Assembly (NCBI RefSeq): GCF_018494055.1 | Contig: NZ_JABBFQ010000004.1 | Coordinates: forward strand, 209,304 to 273,303 | DNA length: 64,000 nt | Direction: 5' to 3' | From: Rosenbergiella epipactidis | Lineage (GTDB): Bacteria; Pseudomonadota; Gammaproteobacteria; Enterobacterales; Enterobacteriaceae | Shown here: positions 8,969-18,493 of the stretch, one piece after another | How the letters are laid out: the number at the start of each line of letters is the position of its first letter | Numbering within the stretch: the first letter of the stretch is position 1 | Position numbers and translations under genes: made by a program | Notes under the pieces: model-generated | What the model saw: the letters and a program-made list of their open reading frames with translations, nothing else | Told to the model about the DNA's origin: nothing | Database searches by the model: none

Positions 8969-10216
8969 ATGGCCCCTTCTAACAAAGCCTCATCACCATC
9001 CAGTGCTTGGGGAGCAATGATAATCTGTGGCACCGTTGCCGGTGCAGGCATGTTTACACTCCCAGTGGTGATGGCAGGTGCTTGGTATAGCTGGTCAGTG
9101 TTAATGTTGGTGGTGAGTTGGTTCTGTATGCTGTTATCCGGGCTGCTGTTTATGAAAGTGAGCCTCAACTTTCCACTCGGCGCCGGTTACGATACGCTGA
9201 CCCAAGCACTTACCCCTAAATGGTGGGGAAGGATCAATGGTCTGAGTATTATCTTTGTGTTGGGTATCCTGACCTATGCTTATATTTCAGCGAGCGGCCC
9301 TGTATACCAACAATCCTTAAATACGCTGGGTCTTGGACTAAACGGCGCTGAAGCCAAGGGATTGCTCACAGCAGTGGTAGGGCTTGTCGTCTGGCTAGGA
9401 ACTAAAGGGGTAAGTCGGCTCATCACCCTGTGCTTAGTGGCTAAGCTTTTACTGTTCTTTATGCTATTCGGTGGCCTCATCCATCATGTTGACCTATCAC
9501 AGCTGCTGACACCACAAGACGCTCTTTCGCATCCTGAAACCTATTGGCCATTTTTATTAGCAGTGGTGCCCTTCTGTCTGGCCTCTTTCGGCTTTCACGG
9601 CAATATCACCGGCCTCATCAGCTACTACCAAGGTAATGAGCGCAAAGTTAAACGCGCACTGATTGGCGGAACCTTATTTGCGCTGGTTATCTATCTTTTC
9701 TGGTTGACCTGTACCATGGGCAATATCCCGCGGCAAAACTTTCCGGAAATTAGCCGGCAAGGTGGCGATATACACGCGCTGATCCAAGCGATGCATGATC
9801 GAATTCCACAAAAATCCCTTGGGCTGCTACTGGATATCTTCTCGCACTTCGCGGTGATTTGTTCTTTCTTAGGAGTGACTGTCGGACTGTTCGATTTTGT
9901 CGCCGATAAGCTTGGTTTTACTGACAGTAAAACCGGACGCGCAAAAACCGCGCTGATCACCTTTTGTCCGCCGTTAATCGCCTCGATCCTATTCCCTCAG
10001 GGCTTTTTACTGGCCATCGGCTATGCCGGACTGCTGGCGACGTTGTGGGCGCTCTTTACGCCGGCGCTGCTGGCATGGAACGCCCACTCTCGCTTCGCAC
10101 AGGGCGAACCTCGTCGTCTACGCTATCAGGTCGCGATAACGCTGGTTGTCGCGTTCGGTTTACTCAATATCGTTGCCTGGGTAGGTAGTCAACTGCATCT
10201 TATTCCTCTTTTTTAG
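8969..10216 (+). CDS. Aromatic amino acid (tryptophan-type) permease, Mtr/TnaB family
   Basis: Inner-membrane proton symporter of the hydroxy/aromatic amino acid permease family; 415 residues with about 11 membrane segments, matching E. coli Mtr (414). Shared motifs: GTVAGAGMFTLPVVMAGAW near 22, LTYAYISASG near 97, FCLASFGFHGNI near 200 and FSHFAVICSFLGVTVGLFDF near 290. These are closer to Mtr/TnaB than to TyrP. GAGGAG lies about eight bases before the ATG. Preceded by the divergent stress operon and followed by poxB after a short gap. I see no clear TrpR or TyrR operator upstream. Confidence 0.88.
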   Translation: MAPSNKASSPSSAWGAMIICGTVAGAGMFTLPVVMAGAWYSWSVLMLVVSWFCMLLSGLLFMKVSLNFPLGAGYDTLTQALTPKWWGRINGLSIIFVLGILTYAYISASGPVYQQSLNTLGLGLNGAEAKGLLTAVVGLVVWLGTKGVSRLITLCLVAKLLLFFMLFGGLIHHVDLSQLLTPQDALSHPETYWPFLLAVVPFCLASFGFHGNITGLISYYQGNERKVKRALIGGTLFALVIYLFWLTCTMGNIPRQNFPEISRQGGDIHALIQAMHDRIPQKSLGLLLDIFSHFAVICSFLGVTVGLFDFVADKLGFTDSKTGRAKTALITFCPPLIASILFPQGFLLAIGYAGLLATLWALFTPALLAWNAHSRFAQGEPRRLRYQVAITLVVAFGLLNIVAWVGSQLHLIPLF

Positions 10217-10255
10217 GGATACGTGCTCACCGCTGAGCAGAGTGATAGACCCGCA

Positions 10256-10263
10256 CTATACTT
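10256..10263 (+). promoter_or_regulatory. Candidate RpoS-type -10 element of poxB
   Basis: CTATACTT at 10256-10263, 27 bases before the poxB ATG, is the extended -10 preferred by sigma-S. In E. coli poxB is a classic RpoS-dependent stationary-phase gene, so conservation is expected; no good -35 is seen, which also fits. Confidence 0.55.
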
Positions 10264-10290
10264 ATTTAAAATCTGTATTGAGGGTCTATC

Positions 10291-12018
10291 ATGTCTGAAC
10301 GTTCAGTCGCTTCACTGATCATTGAACAGCTTGAAAAAGCCGGTGTGCAACACTGTTACGGCGTTGTCGGCGACACGCTAAATTACATTACCGATGAAAT
10401 GAGTCGCAGTAGCATAAAGTGGCTGCACGTTCGTCATGAAGAGGTTGCAGGCTTTGCTGCCGGGGCAGAAGCCCTCATGACCGATAGATTAACCGCTTGT
10501 GCGGGGTCCTGCGGCCCGGGCGGCTTACATTTTATTAACGGTTTATTTGAAAGCCATCGTAATCGCGCACCGGTCATCCTGCTTGCCAGCCAGATCAGTA
10601 GTGAATTGCTCGGTAATGACTTCCCACAAGAGGTCGACTTCCTCTCCGTCTACCAAAGTTGCTCGGTATTTTGCGAACAGATCCTTACTGCTGACCAAGC
10701 TCCTGCAGTAATTCGCCGTGCTTGCCAAGCGGCGCTCAATCAGCGTGGGGTCGCCGTTGTTGTCGTCCCGGTGGATATCAGTAAAGCGAAAACGCACGCC
10801 GTCACCCAAACAATCTGGCAACCTCAACCTCAATTGATTCCAAACCCTCATGAGCTGCAGACGATTGCTGCGTTACTGAATAAAGGTAAGCGTGTCGCAA
10901 TTTATGCTGGCGCGGGCTGCGAGGGGGCACATGATGATTTAGTCGCCTTAGCTGACCAGCTCAAGGCGCCGATCGTCAATACCTCTCGGGGTAAAGACTT
11001 TATTGAATACGATAACCCCTATTCTGTTGGCATGACGGGGATCTTTGGCTGCGAGGCAGGATTCGAGGCAATCAAACAATGCGACGTCTTATTACTGCTC
11101 GGCGCAGACTTCGCGTGGTCACAGTTCTATCCAGATCACGCAACCATTATCCAGATAGACCAACAAGCGACGCATTTAGGCCGCCGCCATCCCATCGCCT
11201 TCGGTGCCGTAGGCCGAGTCAGCGATACCCTTAGCGCACTGCTTCCGCTGGTCGACACCCAGAGTAACGATCAGTTTTTTCAGCAGATCGCTAAAGTACG
11301 CGATAAATCAGTTAAGCGTCGCCATAAAGAAGAACAACGCGCAACCGGCCACCCTATTCATCCACAATATCTGGTGAGCCTACTTAACCAACATGCAGCC
11401 AAAGATGCTCTCTTTACCGCCGATGGCGGGTCAGCAATGGTCTGGCTTTTACGTCATATCGATAGCTTAGGGACCCGCCGGACACTCGCCAGTCTGCTAC
11501 ACGGGACGATGGCCAATGCAATGCCGCAAGCCATTGGTCTACAAGTCGCTTTCCCTGAACGACAAGTGATTGCCCTCTGTGGAGATGGCGGACTGAGTAT
11601 GCTTCTGGGCGACCTCTTTACGCTGGTCCAAGAAGCATTACCGGTGAAACTGGTGGTGATCAATAATGGGTCATTAAACTTCGTCGAGCTTGAGCAGAAA
11701 GTCGAAGGATTACTTGATCATTACACCAAACTAAAAAATGATAACTTTGCCAAAGTCGCCGGAGCCATCGGCCTCTACAGCCAGAAAGTGGTAGAAGCCG
11801 AAACCTTGGAAGACGCCATAGCACGTTTTCTGGCTCACCCCGGCCCCGCCCTGTTAGACGTCCATACCCATCCTAATGAGCTGGTGATGCCGCCCGAAAT
11901 CTCGTTAACACAAGTGGCCGACACGGCACTGTACGCAACCAAGGCGTTATTCCACGGCCGATTAGCCGATGTCGCCAGCTTTGTAGGCAGTGAGATAAGT
12001 CAGAAGCTCGGTAAATAA
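10291..12018 (+). CDS. poxB: Pyruvate:ubiquinone oxidoreductase PoxB
   Basis: Oxidatively decarboxylates pyruvate to acetate and CO2 and passes electrons to ubiquinone at the inner membrane. 575 residues (E. coli 572). ThDP-dependent fold: N-terminal pyrimidine-binding domain with HVRHEEVAGFAAGAEA containing the catalytic Glu (~50), central FAD domain (~185-340), and C-terminal pyrophosphate domain with the ThDP motif beginning GDGGLSML and ending NN (about 430-460). The C-terminal segment after about 545 should form the lipid-binding amphipathic helix. Stand-alone gene with a GAGG ribosome binding site and an RpoS-like promoter. With the other membrane dehydrogenases in this window it fits an oxidative, quinone-linked metabolism. 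Confidence 0.95.
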   Translation: MSERSVASLIIEQLEKAGVQHCYGVVGDTLNYITDEMSRSSIKWLHVRHEEVAGFAAGAEALMTDRLTACAGSCGPGGLHFINGLFESHRNRAPVILLASQISSELLGNDFPQEVDFLSVYQSCSVFCEQILTADQAPAVIRRACQAALNQRGVAVVVVPVDISKAKTHAVTQTIWQPQPQLIPNPHELQTIAALLNKGKRVAIYAGAGCEGAHDDLVALADQLKAPIVNTSRGKDFIEYDNPYSVGMTGIFGCEAGFEAIKQCDVLLLLGADFAWSQFYPDHATIIQIDQQATHLGRRHPIAFGAVGRVSDTLSALLPLVDTQSNDQFFQQIAKVRDKSVKRRHKEEQRATGHPIHPQYLVSLLNQHAAKDALFTADGGSAMVWLLRHIDSLGTRRTLASLLHGTMANAMPQAIGLQVAFPERQVIALCGDGGLSMLLGDLFTLVQEALPVKLVVINNGSLNFVELEQKVEGLLDHYTKLKNDNFAKVAGAIGLYSQKVVEAETLEDAIARFLAHPGPALLDVHTHPNELVMPPEISLTQVADTALYATKALFHGRLADVASFVGSEISQKLGK

Positions 12019-12039
12019 CACTTCGATTAATTATTCACC

Positions 12040-12060
12040 CCCCAATGCGACGCGTTGGGG
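12040..12060 (+). terminator. GC-rich hairpin after poxB
   Basis: CCCCAA (12040-12045), a nine-base loop, TTGGGG (12055-12060). No T run follows, so termination here is uncertain; it separates poxB from proP. Confidence 0.4.
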
Positions 12061-12120
12061 AGAGTAGTCTATGCTTATAACTTTGATTTCTTCGGGGTCT
12101 TAATTGCGTAAGGAAAGCCT

Positions 12121-13629
12121 ATGCTGAAAATTAAACGAAAAAAAGTAAAACCTATTGGCCTGAGTGATGTCACCATTATTGATGACAGCCGACTCAAAAA
12201 AGCAATCACTGCCGCCGCCTTAGGTAACGCTATGGAATGGTTTGACTTTGGTGTCTACGGGTATGTCGCCACTGTCTTGGGTAAAGTTTTCTTCCCTCAT
12301 GCTTCACCGGGTATTCAGATCATCGCCGCACTCGCCACCTTCTCCGTACCCTTTATCGTTCGTCCGATTGGCGGAATGTTTTTCGGCAGACTGGGCGATA
12401 AATATGGTCGACAACAAATTCTTGCCATGACCATTATATTGATGACGCTCAGTACCTTCTGTATTGGCCTCATCCCTTCGTACAACACCATCGGTATCTG
12501 GGCACCCATCTTGCTGTTGATTGCCAAGATGGTACAAGGATTCTCGGTTGGCGGAGAATATACCGGCGCTTCCATCTTTGTCGCCGAATACTCGCCCGAC
12601 CGAAAACGCGGATTTATGGGAAGTTGGCTCGACTTCGGTTCGCTAGTCGGTTTTATCTGTGGTGCGGGTGTCGTCGTACTATTAAACGCAATCTTAGGTC
12701 AAGAAACGTTCAATGACTGGGGATGGCGTATTCCGTTCTTCATGGCACTGCCACTGGGTTTTATCGGTCTGTACCTGCGCCACGCCTTAGAAGAGACCCC
12801 AGCATTCCAAAAACACGTTGAATCACTGGAAGAGGGATCTAAGCAAGGATTAAGCGAGGGGCCTTCCGTTCCATTTAAAGAAGTCGCCCGTAAACACTGG
12901 CGTAATCTTATTTCCTGTATCGGTATCGTCATTACCACTAACGTGGCGTACTACATGCTATTGACCTATGTCCCTAGCTACCTCAGCCACGACTTACACT
13001 ACTCGGAAAACAGTGGTGTATTTATTATCGTCGTGATCATGGTCGCCATGCTTTTTGTGCAACCGATCATGGGGCTGCTGAGTGATAAATTTGGGCGCCG
13101 TCCCTTTATCATTATTGGTAGTGTGGCGATGGTATTATTCTCGATTCCTTCCTTTATGCTGATCACGCAGCACAGTTTAGTGGCGCTATTTTTTGGTCTC
13201 CTGATCCAAGCCATTATTCTTAACTGTTTGATTGGAGTGATGGCGTCGACGCTACCCGCGATGTTCCCGACCGAGGTTCGCTATAGCGCACTCGCCAGCA
13301 CCTACAATATCTCGATTCTGATCGCAGGTATCACCCCAACCCTCACCGCTTGGTTAGTCGAAACGACCGGAAATCTTTATATGCCCGGTTGGTATTTAGT
13401 GGTGGTCGGTATTATCGGTGCCATTACCGGAGTTACCATGCGCGAGACGGCTAATAAGCCTTTATACGGTGGAACGCCTGCAGCCTCTTCTTTGGAAGAA
13501 GCAAAAGAGCTGTTGCAAGAACACCACGATGGTATTGAGCAGCGAATTGAAGATATTGACCAAGAAATAGAAGAGTTAAAACAAAAACGTCGTAACTTAG
13601 TCGATCAACATCCAAAGATTAATCACTAA
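12121..13629 (+). CDS. proP: Proline/betaine osmosensing symporter ProP
   Basis: Proton-coupled osmoprotectant importer of the MFS; 502 residues (E. coli 500). Twelve membrane segments. Visible are ALGNAMEWFDFGVYGY near 34, the MFS loop motif GRLGDKYGRQQ near 89, GFSVGGEYTGASIFVAEY near 140 and GLLSDKFGRRPF near 318. The C-terminal tail (about 455-500) is a charged heptad-like segment EQRIEDIDQEIEELKQKRR, the coiled coil that tunes the osmotic set point in ProP. AAGGAAAG precedes the ATG. A strong terminator follows. Confidence 0.95.
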   Translation: MLKIKRKKVKPIGLSDVTIIDDSRLKKAITAAALGNAMEWFDFGVYGYVATVLGKVFFPHASPGIQIIAALATFSVPFIVRPIGGMFFGRLGDKYGRQQILAMTIILMTLSTFCIGLIPSYNTIGIWAPILLLIAKMVQGFSVGGEYTGASIFVAEYSPDRKRGFMGSWLDFGSLVGFICGAGVVVLLNAILGQETFNDWGWRIPFFMALPLGFIGLYLRHALEETPAFQKHVESLEEGSKQGLSEGPSVPFKEVARKHWRNLISCIGIVITTNVAYYMLLTYVPSYLSHDLHYSENSGVFIIVVIMVAMLFVQPIMGLLSDKFGRRPFIIIGSVAMVLFSIPSFMLITQHSLVALFFGLLIQAIILNCLIGVMASTLPAMFPTEVRYSALASTYNISILIAGITPTLTAWLVETTGNLYMPGWYLVVVGIIGAITGVTMRETANKPLYGGTPAASSLEEAKELLQEHHDGIEQRIEDIDQEIEELKQKRRNLVDQHPKINH

Positions 13630-13637
13630 TCCCCCCA

Positions 13638-13667
13638 AACGGCTAAGCTTCAGTAGCCGTTTTTTTT
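13638..13667 (+). terminator. Rho-independent terminator of proP
   Basis: AACGGCTA (13638-13645), eight-base loop, TAGCCGTT (13654-13661), then continuous T to 13667. Confidence 0.9.
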
Positions 13668-13777
13668 GCATCGCGATGGCGTTCAGTCCAGCCAATGCGC
13701 TTGCCACCCAACCATAACATTCAGTTACCAGCAAAAAAATCATGAGTATCCTAGCTCGCTTATTGGTTTTTATTTGT

Positions 13778-13800
13778 GTTATGTTATAACAAAACATAAC
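13778..13800 (+). promoter_or_regulatory. Zur operator upstream of zinT
   Basis: Perfect eight-base arms GTTATGTT (13778-13785) and AACATAAC (13793-13800) around ATAACAA. This matches the core of the enterobacterial Zur consensus (TGTTATA...AACA). It ends 12 bases before the zinT start codon, so zinc-loaded Zur bound here would block transcription or the RBS-proximal promoter region. zinT is a known Zur target in E. coli and Salmonella. Confidence 0.8.
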
Positions 13801-13812
13801 TAAGGATCTACC

Positions 13813-14457
13813 ATGGCATTTACACCTCTGAAAAAAGGGCTAGTGTTAGCTCTACTCTGTAGTACCTCCATCTCAGTCTGGGCACATGGCAGTCACAGTC
13901 ATGTGATGAGCGCAGAAGAGAAAAAGATTTCGCAGGGGGAGTTTAGCGATCAGCAAGTGGCTGAACGCCCTCTCTCTGATTGGGATGGCGTCTGGCAGTC
14001 AGGCTATCCTCTATTACAAAAAGGGGCCTTAGCACCAGTGTTTAAAGCGAAAGCCGCCGCTCAGCACAAATCTGAAAACGAGATTGCCCAGTACTATCAG
14101 ACCGGTTATCAGACCGATATCGACAGTATTGAAATTGAGAATGGTCAGGTCGACTTTATCCAAGGCCAAAATAAAACTACCTGTCACTACCACAGTGCTG
14201 GCTATAAGATCCTCACCTATCCTTCCGGGAAGCGTGGGGTAAGGTATCTGTTCGAATGTCATGACCCGGCTTCGAAAGCGCCACGCTATCTACAATTTAG
14301 CGATCATCGTATCGCGCCGCACCATTCCGATCACTTCCACATTTTCCTAGGTAATGAGTCACAACAGGCATTATTCAGCGAACTCCATCATTGGCCGACT
14401 TACTTCCCGTACCAGATGATGGAGAAAGAGATCATTGAGGATATGATCCACCATTAA
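13813..14457 (+). CDS. zinT: Periplasmic zinc-binding protein ZinT
   Basis: Binds Zn2+ (and Cd2+) in the periplasm and hands zinc to ZnuA during starvation. 214 residues (E. coli 216). Signal peptide 1-24 ending VWA, then a His-rich start HGSHSHVM. Calycin-like core with LSDWDGVWQSGYPLL near 54, and the metal-ligand cluster HHSDHFHIFLG near 173-183. A Cys pair (residues ~118 and ~143) may form the conserved disulfide. AAGGA is the RBS. A Zur box directly upstream indicates repression when zinc is plentiful. The 3' end overlaps the convergent phosphatase gene by four bases. Confidence 0.95.
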   Translation: MAFTPLKKGLVLALLCSTSISVWAHGSHSHVMSAEEKKISQGEFSDQQVAERPLSDWDGVWQSGYPLLQKGALAPVFKAKAAAQHKSENEIAQYYQTGYQTDIDSIEIENGQVDFIQGQNKTTCHYHSAGYKILTYPSGKRGVRYLFECHDPASKAPRYLQFSDHRIAPHHSDHFHIFLGNESQQALFSELHHWPTYFPYQMMEKEIIEDMIHH

Positions 14458-15221
14458 GCTTCTAACCATTTGTCTTGGATTAATTGGCGTTGCTGAGCGG
14501 TAACGCCATATTCCTGCTCCAGCCACTGCTCAATCGAAGCGTATCGCTGCTTTATCGCCGTCAAGGCTGCGACGAGCCACGCTTTATCGACCGAGAGCAG
14601 TTGTCGAAAGTTAGCCTGCGCTTTTTCGCTGACTCCTGCTGGCCAGAGCGCTAACGCCTGCTGGCCAATCTCCTCCAATCGACCATTGGTCGCGAGATAG
14701 TCGTCAATAATCACTGACTCTTCACACCCCAAGAGTAAGAGGGTGATCGCACATCCTAGTCCAGTGCGATCTTTACCGACCGCGCAGTGCTGAATAACAG
14801 TCTGGGTTTCGGGATGACTGAGGGTGGCGATCAACTGACGCCACGCCGGATTATTAAAAGGTAATTGTTGATAGAGTTGCGTCATAAAGCGATCGACGTC
14901 TAATGCTTCAATGGCCTGCGGCGAGAACTCGACCACCTTGGCATCGACGACTAGATCCGGCGGATTCGCCGGAATATTTAGGTAATTGGCTGCAGTAACA
15001 ATCTGGTCGGGTTTGGCCTGCGCTTCATGAATATCACGATAATCCAGAATGGTAACACCTGCCAACTGAGCTAACTGCTCAGAATCTTGTGCAGTGAGCC
15101 GATCCAAAGCGCTACAGCGGAATAGGCAATTTGAGCGAATTTTTCGCCCCTCTTTCGTCAATAAACCGCCCAGTTGACGAAAATTAGCGATACTTTGTAA
15201 CCTGATAGGTTGAGACATCAT
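14454..15221 (-). CDS. Tyrosine-protein phosphatase (Y_phosphatase3 family)
   Basis: 255 residues from the chosen ATG. The catalytic P-loop HCAVGKDRTGLG (CX5R) lies near residue 145; the N-terminus IANFRQLGGLLT and RCSALDRLT are characteristic of the SIW14/Y_phosphatase3 group, which includes phosphatases acting on phosphotyrosine or phosphoinositides. Upstream in-frame starts extend to 15287, but the ATG at 15221 has AAAGGA upstream and removes an unconserved leader. No signal peptide, so cytosolic. Monocistronic by position; substrate unknown. Confidence 0.85.
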   Translation of the reverse strand: MMSQPIRLQSIANFRQLGGLLTKEGRKIRSNCLFRCSALDRLTAQDSEQLAQLAGVTILDYRDIHEAQAKPDQIVTAANYLNIPANPPDLVVDAKVVEFSPQAIEALDVDRFMTQLYQQLPFNNPAWRQLIATLSHPETQTVIQHCAVGKDRTGLGCAITLLLLGCEESVIIDDYLATNGRLEEIGQQALALWPAGVSEKAQANFRQLLSVDKAWLVAALTAIKQRYASIEQWLEQEYGVTAQQRQLIQDKWLEA

Positions 15222-15524
15222 GGCGTTTTTTTCCTTTAGACCGCAGCCCATGCTAAATAAAAAATATTGAGGCGAGTCTGCCATCATACTGCTTTATATC
15301 TCGCAAAAGATGATCGATATCATAGCTTTACGCGGCGGGTAAGAAAGCCATCCTAAAGATAATTTATTCGATGAAGCAACCATTAATAGAGGTTATCGCA
15401 GGTTTGAAAATCAATTATTTCTTGAATTTACGCACAAAATTTTTTGCCATGATATTCAAATTTATTCAATTTCATCACGTAACTATTCCGCTATATGATT
15501 GGTTTTTCAACAGGAGATACTGTG
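15222..15524. other. Intergenic region, AT-rich
   Basis: 303 bases between the divergent phosphatase and DoxX genes. It must hold both promoters, but I could not fix confident -35/-10 pairs. No hairpin, repeat or small gene stands out. Confidence 0.3.
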
Positions 15525-15941
15525 ATGACACTACTCACTAAATTTAATCATGCTGTGGATCACCCTAATGCAGGCCGCTTACTCCTTAGGGTATTACTGG
15601 GTGGTTTGATGCTATTTCACGGATACTTTAAGCTCACGCACGGTGTATCCTGGATCGCTCCGATCCTTGCGGCTCACCACCTTCCGAGCCTGCTGGCCTA
15701 TGGGGCTTATATTGGAGAAGTGGTCGCACCACTGTGTATTATTTTCGGCCTCTTCACCCGTGTGGCGGCTCTGGTTTATGCCATCAATATGGTGTTTGCT
15801 GTCTTACTTATTGCTGGCGCAAACTTCTGGAACACCACCGATGTAGGGGCTTGGGCGCTGGAAACTGAAGCGCTCTATTTAGTTGGCGGCTTAGTCGTGA
15901 TGTTGCTTGGCGCAGGGAAATACAGTATCTCTAAAGAGTAA
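15525..15941 (+). CDS. DoxX family inner-membrane protein
   Basis: 138 residues, four membrane segments. DoxX features: RLLLRVLLGGLMLFHGYFKLTHG near residue 18-40, YIGEVVAPLCIIFGLFTRVAALV near 62-85, and the final LLGAGKYSISK. The ATG at 15525 has AGGAGA eight bases upstream; an upstream in-frame ATG at 15495 lacks an RBS. DoxX proteins are small membrane proteins linked to thiosulfate/quinone redox or oxidative stress, but most are uncharacterised. It is one of three DoxX paralogues in the window. Confidence 0.85.
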   Translation: MTLLTKFNHAVDHPNAGRLLLRVLLGGLMLFHGYFKLTHGVSWIAPILAAHHLPSLLAYGAYIGEVVAPLCIIFGLFTRVAALVYAINMVFAVLLIAGANFWNTTDVGAWALETEALYLVGGLVVMLLGAGKYSISKE

Positions 15942-16061
15942 TTCGCTCAGGGGGAGGAAACTCACTTTCACTCCCCTCACTTCTCGACACACTTCTCTCT
16001 CTTGCTTGACATCATTAGGCGCCTATAATTAAGCCAATCCCCTAGCCTATTGGAGTTAATC

Positions 16062-18341
16062 ATGTCGACCAAGCGTCAAGTTCCTGGTATTCATCCCTAT
16101 AGTGGACCCGCTGGCGGCTGGGGGGCTTTAAAAGCCACGGCGATCGCCGTTAAAACGCAGATGGATACCCTAGTCGCGCCCAAGGCGCTACTGAATACCA
16201 ATCAGCCAGATGGTTTCGACTGCCCGGGATGTGCATGGCCAGATAAGAATCATCACTCGACTTTCCAGTTTTGTGAGAACGGCGCCAAAGCGGTAACATG
16301 GGAAGCGACCTCACGTCGTGTCACCGCTGAGTTTCTAAGTAAAACGCCGGTCAGTACCTTGCTTCAACGCAGTGATTACGAACTGGAGGGGTATGGTCGC
16401 TTAACCCAACCGCTACGCTATAACGCTGACACAGATACGCTGCAACCTGTGAGTTGGGAACAGGCATTCAGTCTTATCGGTAAGACCTTGCAGGGTCTAT
16501 TGCCCAAACAAGTCGAATTCTATACTTCAGGACGAACCTCTAACGAGGCGGCTTACCTCTATCAGTTAATGATCCGCGAATATGGCTGTAACAACTTCCC
16601 TGACTGTTCGAATATGTGTCACGAGGCGACCAGCGTTGGATTACCGCACTCTATTGGTATCGGTAAAGGGACAGTGTCCTTAGAGGATTTCGATAAAACA
16701 GAACTTATCATCTCAATCGGCCATAATCCCGGTACAAACCACCCACGGATGATGGGGACACTGCATGAAGCTGCTCGTCGCAACGTGCCCATTATTGTGT
16801 TTAATCCGATGAAAGAACGTGCCTTAGAGCGCTTCGCCGATCCGCAAAATGCATTAGAGATGGCAACCTATCAGTCGACCGATATTGCCTCGTCCTATTA
16901 CCAAGTTAAAGCGGGGGGCGATGCCGCGGCACTCAAAGGGATAGCCAAAGCCCTACTGGATGCCGAGGCGATCAGTCATGATATCTTGGATCATACGTTT
17001 ATCGACGAACATACTCTAGGCTTTGAAGAATTTGCGCAGGATTTGCGCGAAACCTCTTGGCAAGCAATAGAACAGGCAAGTGGCCTAAGCGTCGAACAGC
17101 TTACCCGGGTGGCTGAACATTACGCCAACTCCAAGGCCACCATCATCACCTACGGTATGGGAATTACTCAGCATGAGCACGGTACCGAAAACGTACAGTT
17201 GATTGCGAGCCTGCTATTGATGCGCGGAAATTTTGGCAAGCCTGGCGCAGGGATCTGCCCACTACGCGGCCACTCAAATGTTCAAGGAAACCGAACGGTG
17301 GGGATCTCTGAGAAACCTACCGAGCGTTTTTTGCAGGATCTGGATCATTTCTTCGGTATACGCTCACCGCGCGAACACGGTCACGATGCCGCGGCGGCGA
17401 TGGAAGCGATGATTCGTGGTGAGTCCAAAGCCCTTATCTGTTTGGGCGGAAACTTTGCCGTCGCCCTCCCCGATCCGCAACACTGTTTCCCAGCACTCAA
17501 CGCATTGGAACTGAGTGTTCATATCGCCACCAAACTCAATCGCAGTCACCTGCTGGTGGCGAAAGAAACTCTGATCCTACCTTGTTTAGGGCGCACCGAA
17601 ATTGACAAGCAAGCCACTGGCCGACAATCGATTACGGTCGAAGACAGTATGTCGATGGTGCATGCCTCCGCCGGTAAGTTAAAACCTGCCTCACCCGCGT
17701 TATTATCTGAGATCGCAATAGTGGCCGGGATGGCACAAGCCATCTTACCTCACTCCCGAGTCAACTACGCCTATTACATGGAGGATTATGCCCGTATCCG
17801 CGATGCTATAGAGGCCACCATCCCTGGATTTGCACAATATAATCAACGCATTGAACAACCGGGAGGATTTCGCATGCCGTTACCGCCCACCCAGCGCCAG
17901 TGGCCAACGCCCTCTGGCCGAGCGCATTTTATGGTCTATCCGGGGCTAAATGAAGATCATGCTCTGACCGAGCAGCGAGTCTTTCGCTTAATCACCCTAC
18001 GCAGTCATGACCAATACAACACCACGCTTTATGGCTTAGACGATCGCTATCGTGGCGTATTTGGGCGTCGAGACGTGCTGTTTATGAATCCAGAGGATAT
18101 GAGTGAACAAGGACTGGAACACGGTGATATCGTGGATATCGAGACCGCCTTACCTGATTGCCAAGCGAAGATGACGCAGATCACCGTGATCGAATATGCT
18201 ATCGCCAAAGGTTCGGTAGGGGCCTATTATCCTGAGGCTAACATTCTCATTCCGTTAAGTTACCGTGATCAGCAGAGTGGAACCCCAGCCTATAAGTCCT
18301 TACCGGTTAAATTAGTCGCACAGACCACAGAACCCGCCTAG
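16062..18341 (+). CDS. ydeP: FdhF/YdeP family molybdopterin oxidoreductase
   Basis: 759 residues, the same length as E. coli YdeP, an acid-resistance-associated cytoplasmic protein related to formate dehydrogenase. Near the N-terminus a Cys cluster FDCPGCAWPD...FCENGAKAV (~51-77) may hold an iron-sulfur centre. In the molybdopterin domain, SNMCHEATSVGLPHSIGIGKG places a Cys where FdhF has selenocysteine; GHNPGTNHPRMM follows. The last 150 residues are the molydopterin dinucleotide-binding domain with LRSHDQYNTTLYGLDDRYRG. ATG 16062 has TTGGAG upstream; a start 12 bases earlier is less likely. Preceded by DoxX, no fdhD seen nearby. Reaction unknown. Confidence 0.9.
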   Translation: MSTKRQVPGIHPYSGPAGGWGALKATAIAVKTQMDTLVAPKALLNTNQPDGFDCPGCAWPDKNHHSTFQFCENGAKAVTWEATSRRVTAEFLSKTPVSTLLQRSDYELEGYGRLTQPLRYNADTDTLQPVSWEQAFSLIGKTLQGLLPKQVEFYTSGRTSNEAAYLYQLMIREYGCNNFPDCSNMCHEATSVGLPHSIGIGKGTVSLEDFDKTELIISIGHNPGTNHPRMMGTLHEAARRNVPIIVFNPMKERALERFADPQNALEMATYQSTDIASSYYQVKAGGDAAALKGIAKALLDAEAISHDILDHTFIDEHTLGFEEFAQDLRETSWQAIEQASGLSVEQLTRVAEHYANSKATIITYGMGITQHEHGTENVQLIASLLLMRGNFGKPGAGICPLRGHSNVQGNRTVGISEKPTERFLQDLDHFFGIRSPREHGHDAAAAMEAMIRGESKALICLGGNFAVALPDPQHCFPALNALELSVHIATKLNRSHLLVAKETLILPCLGRTEIDKQATGRQSITVEDSMSMVHASAGKLKPASPALLSEIAIVAGMAQAILPHSRVNYAYYMEDYARIRDAIEATIPGFAQYNQRIEQPGGFRMPLPPTQRQWPTPSGRAHFMVYPGLNEDHALTEQRVFRLITLRSHDQYNTTLYGLDDRYRGVFGRRDVLFMNPEDMSEQGLEHGDIVDIETALPDCQAKMTQITVIEYAIAKGSVGAYYPEANILIPLSYRDQQSGTPAYKSLPVKLVAQTTEPA

Positions 18342-18493
18342 AACGACTTGCGAGGTGCTCGCCACCTCGCCCTCTTTGATAAGAAACTTTATCTAAATTG
18401 TTTAGAAATGTTTTTTTTGTGATCTAAATCTTTTTTTTGAGTATTTTTACAAAAAATTACGTTACTCTTTTGTTACGCATAGCGTTCCAATGA

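Noticed and set aside
18342..18493. CRP-like site TGTGATCTAAATC before the broken dehydrogenase locus
   Set aside because: Only one half of the TGTGA-N6-TCACA palindrome is present.
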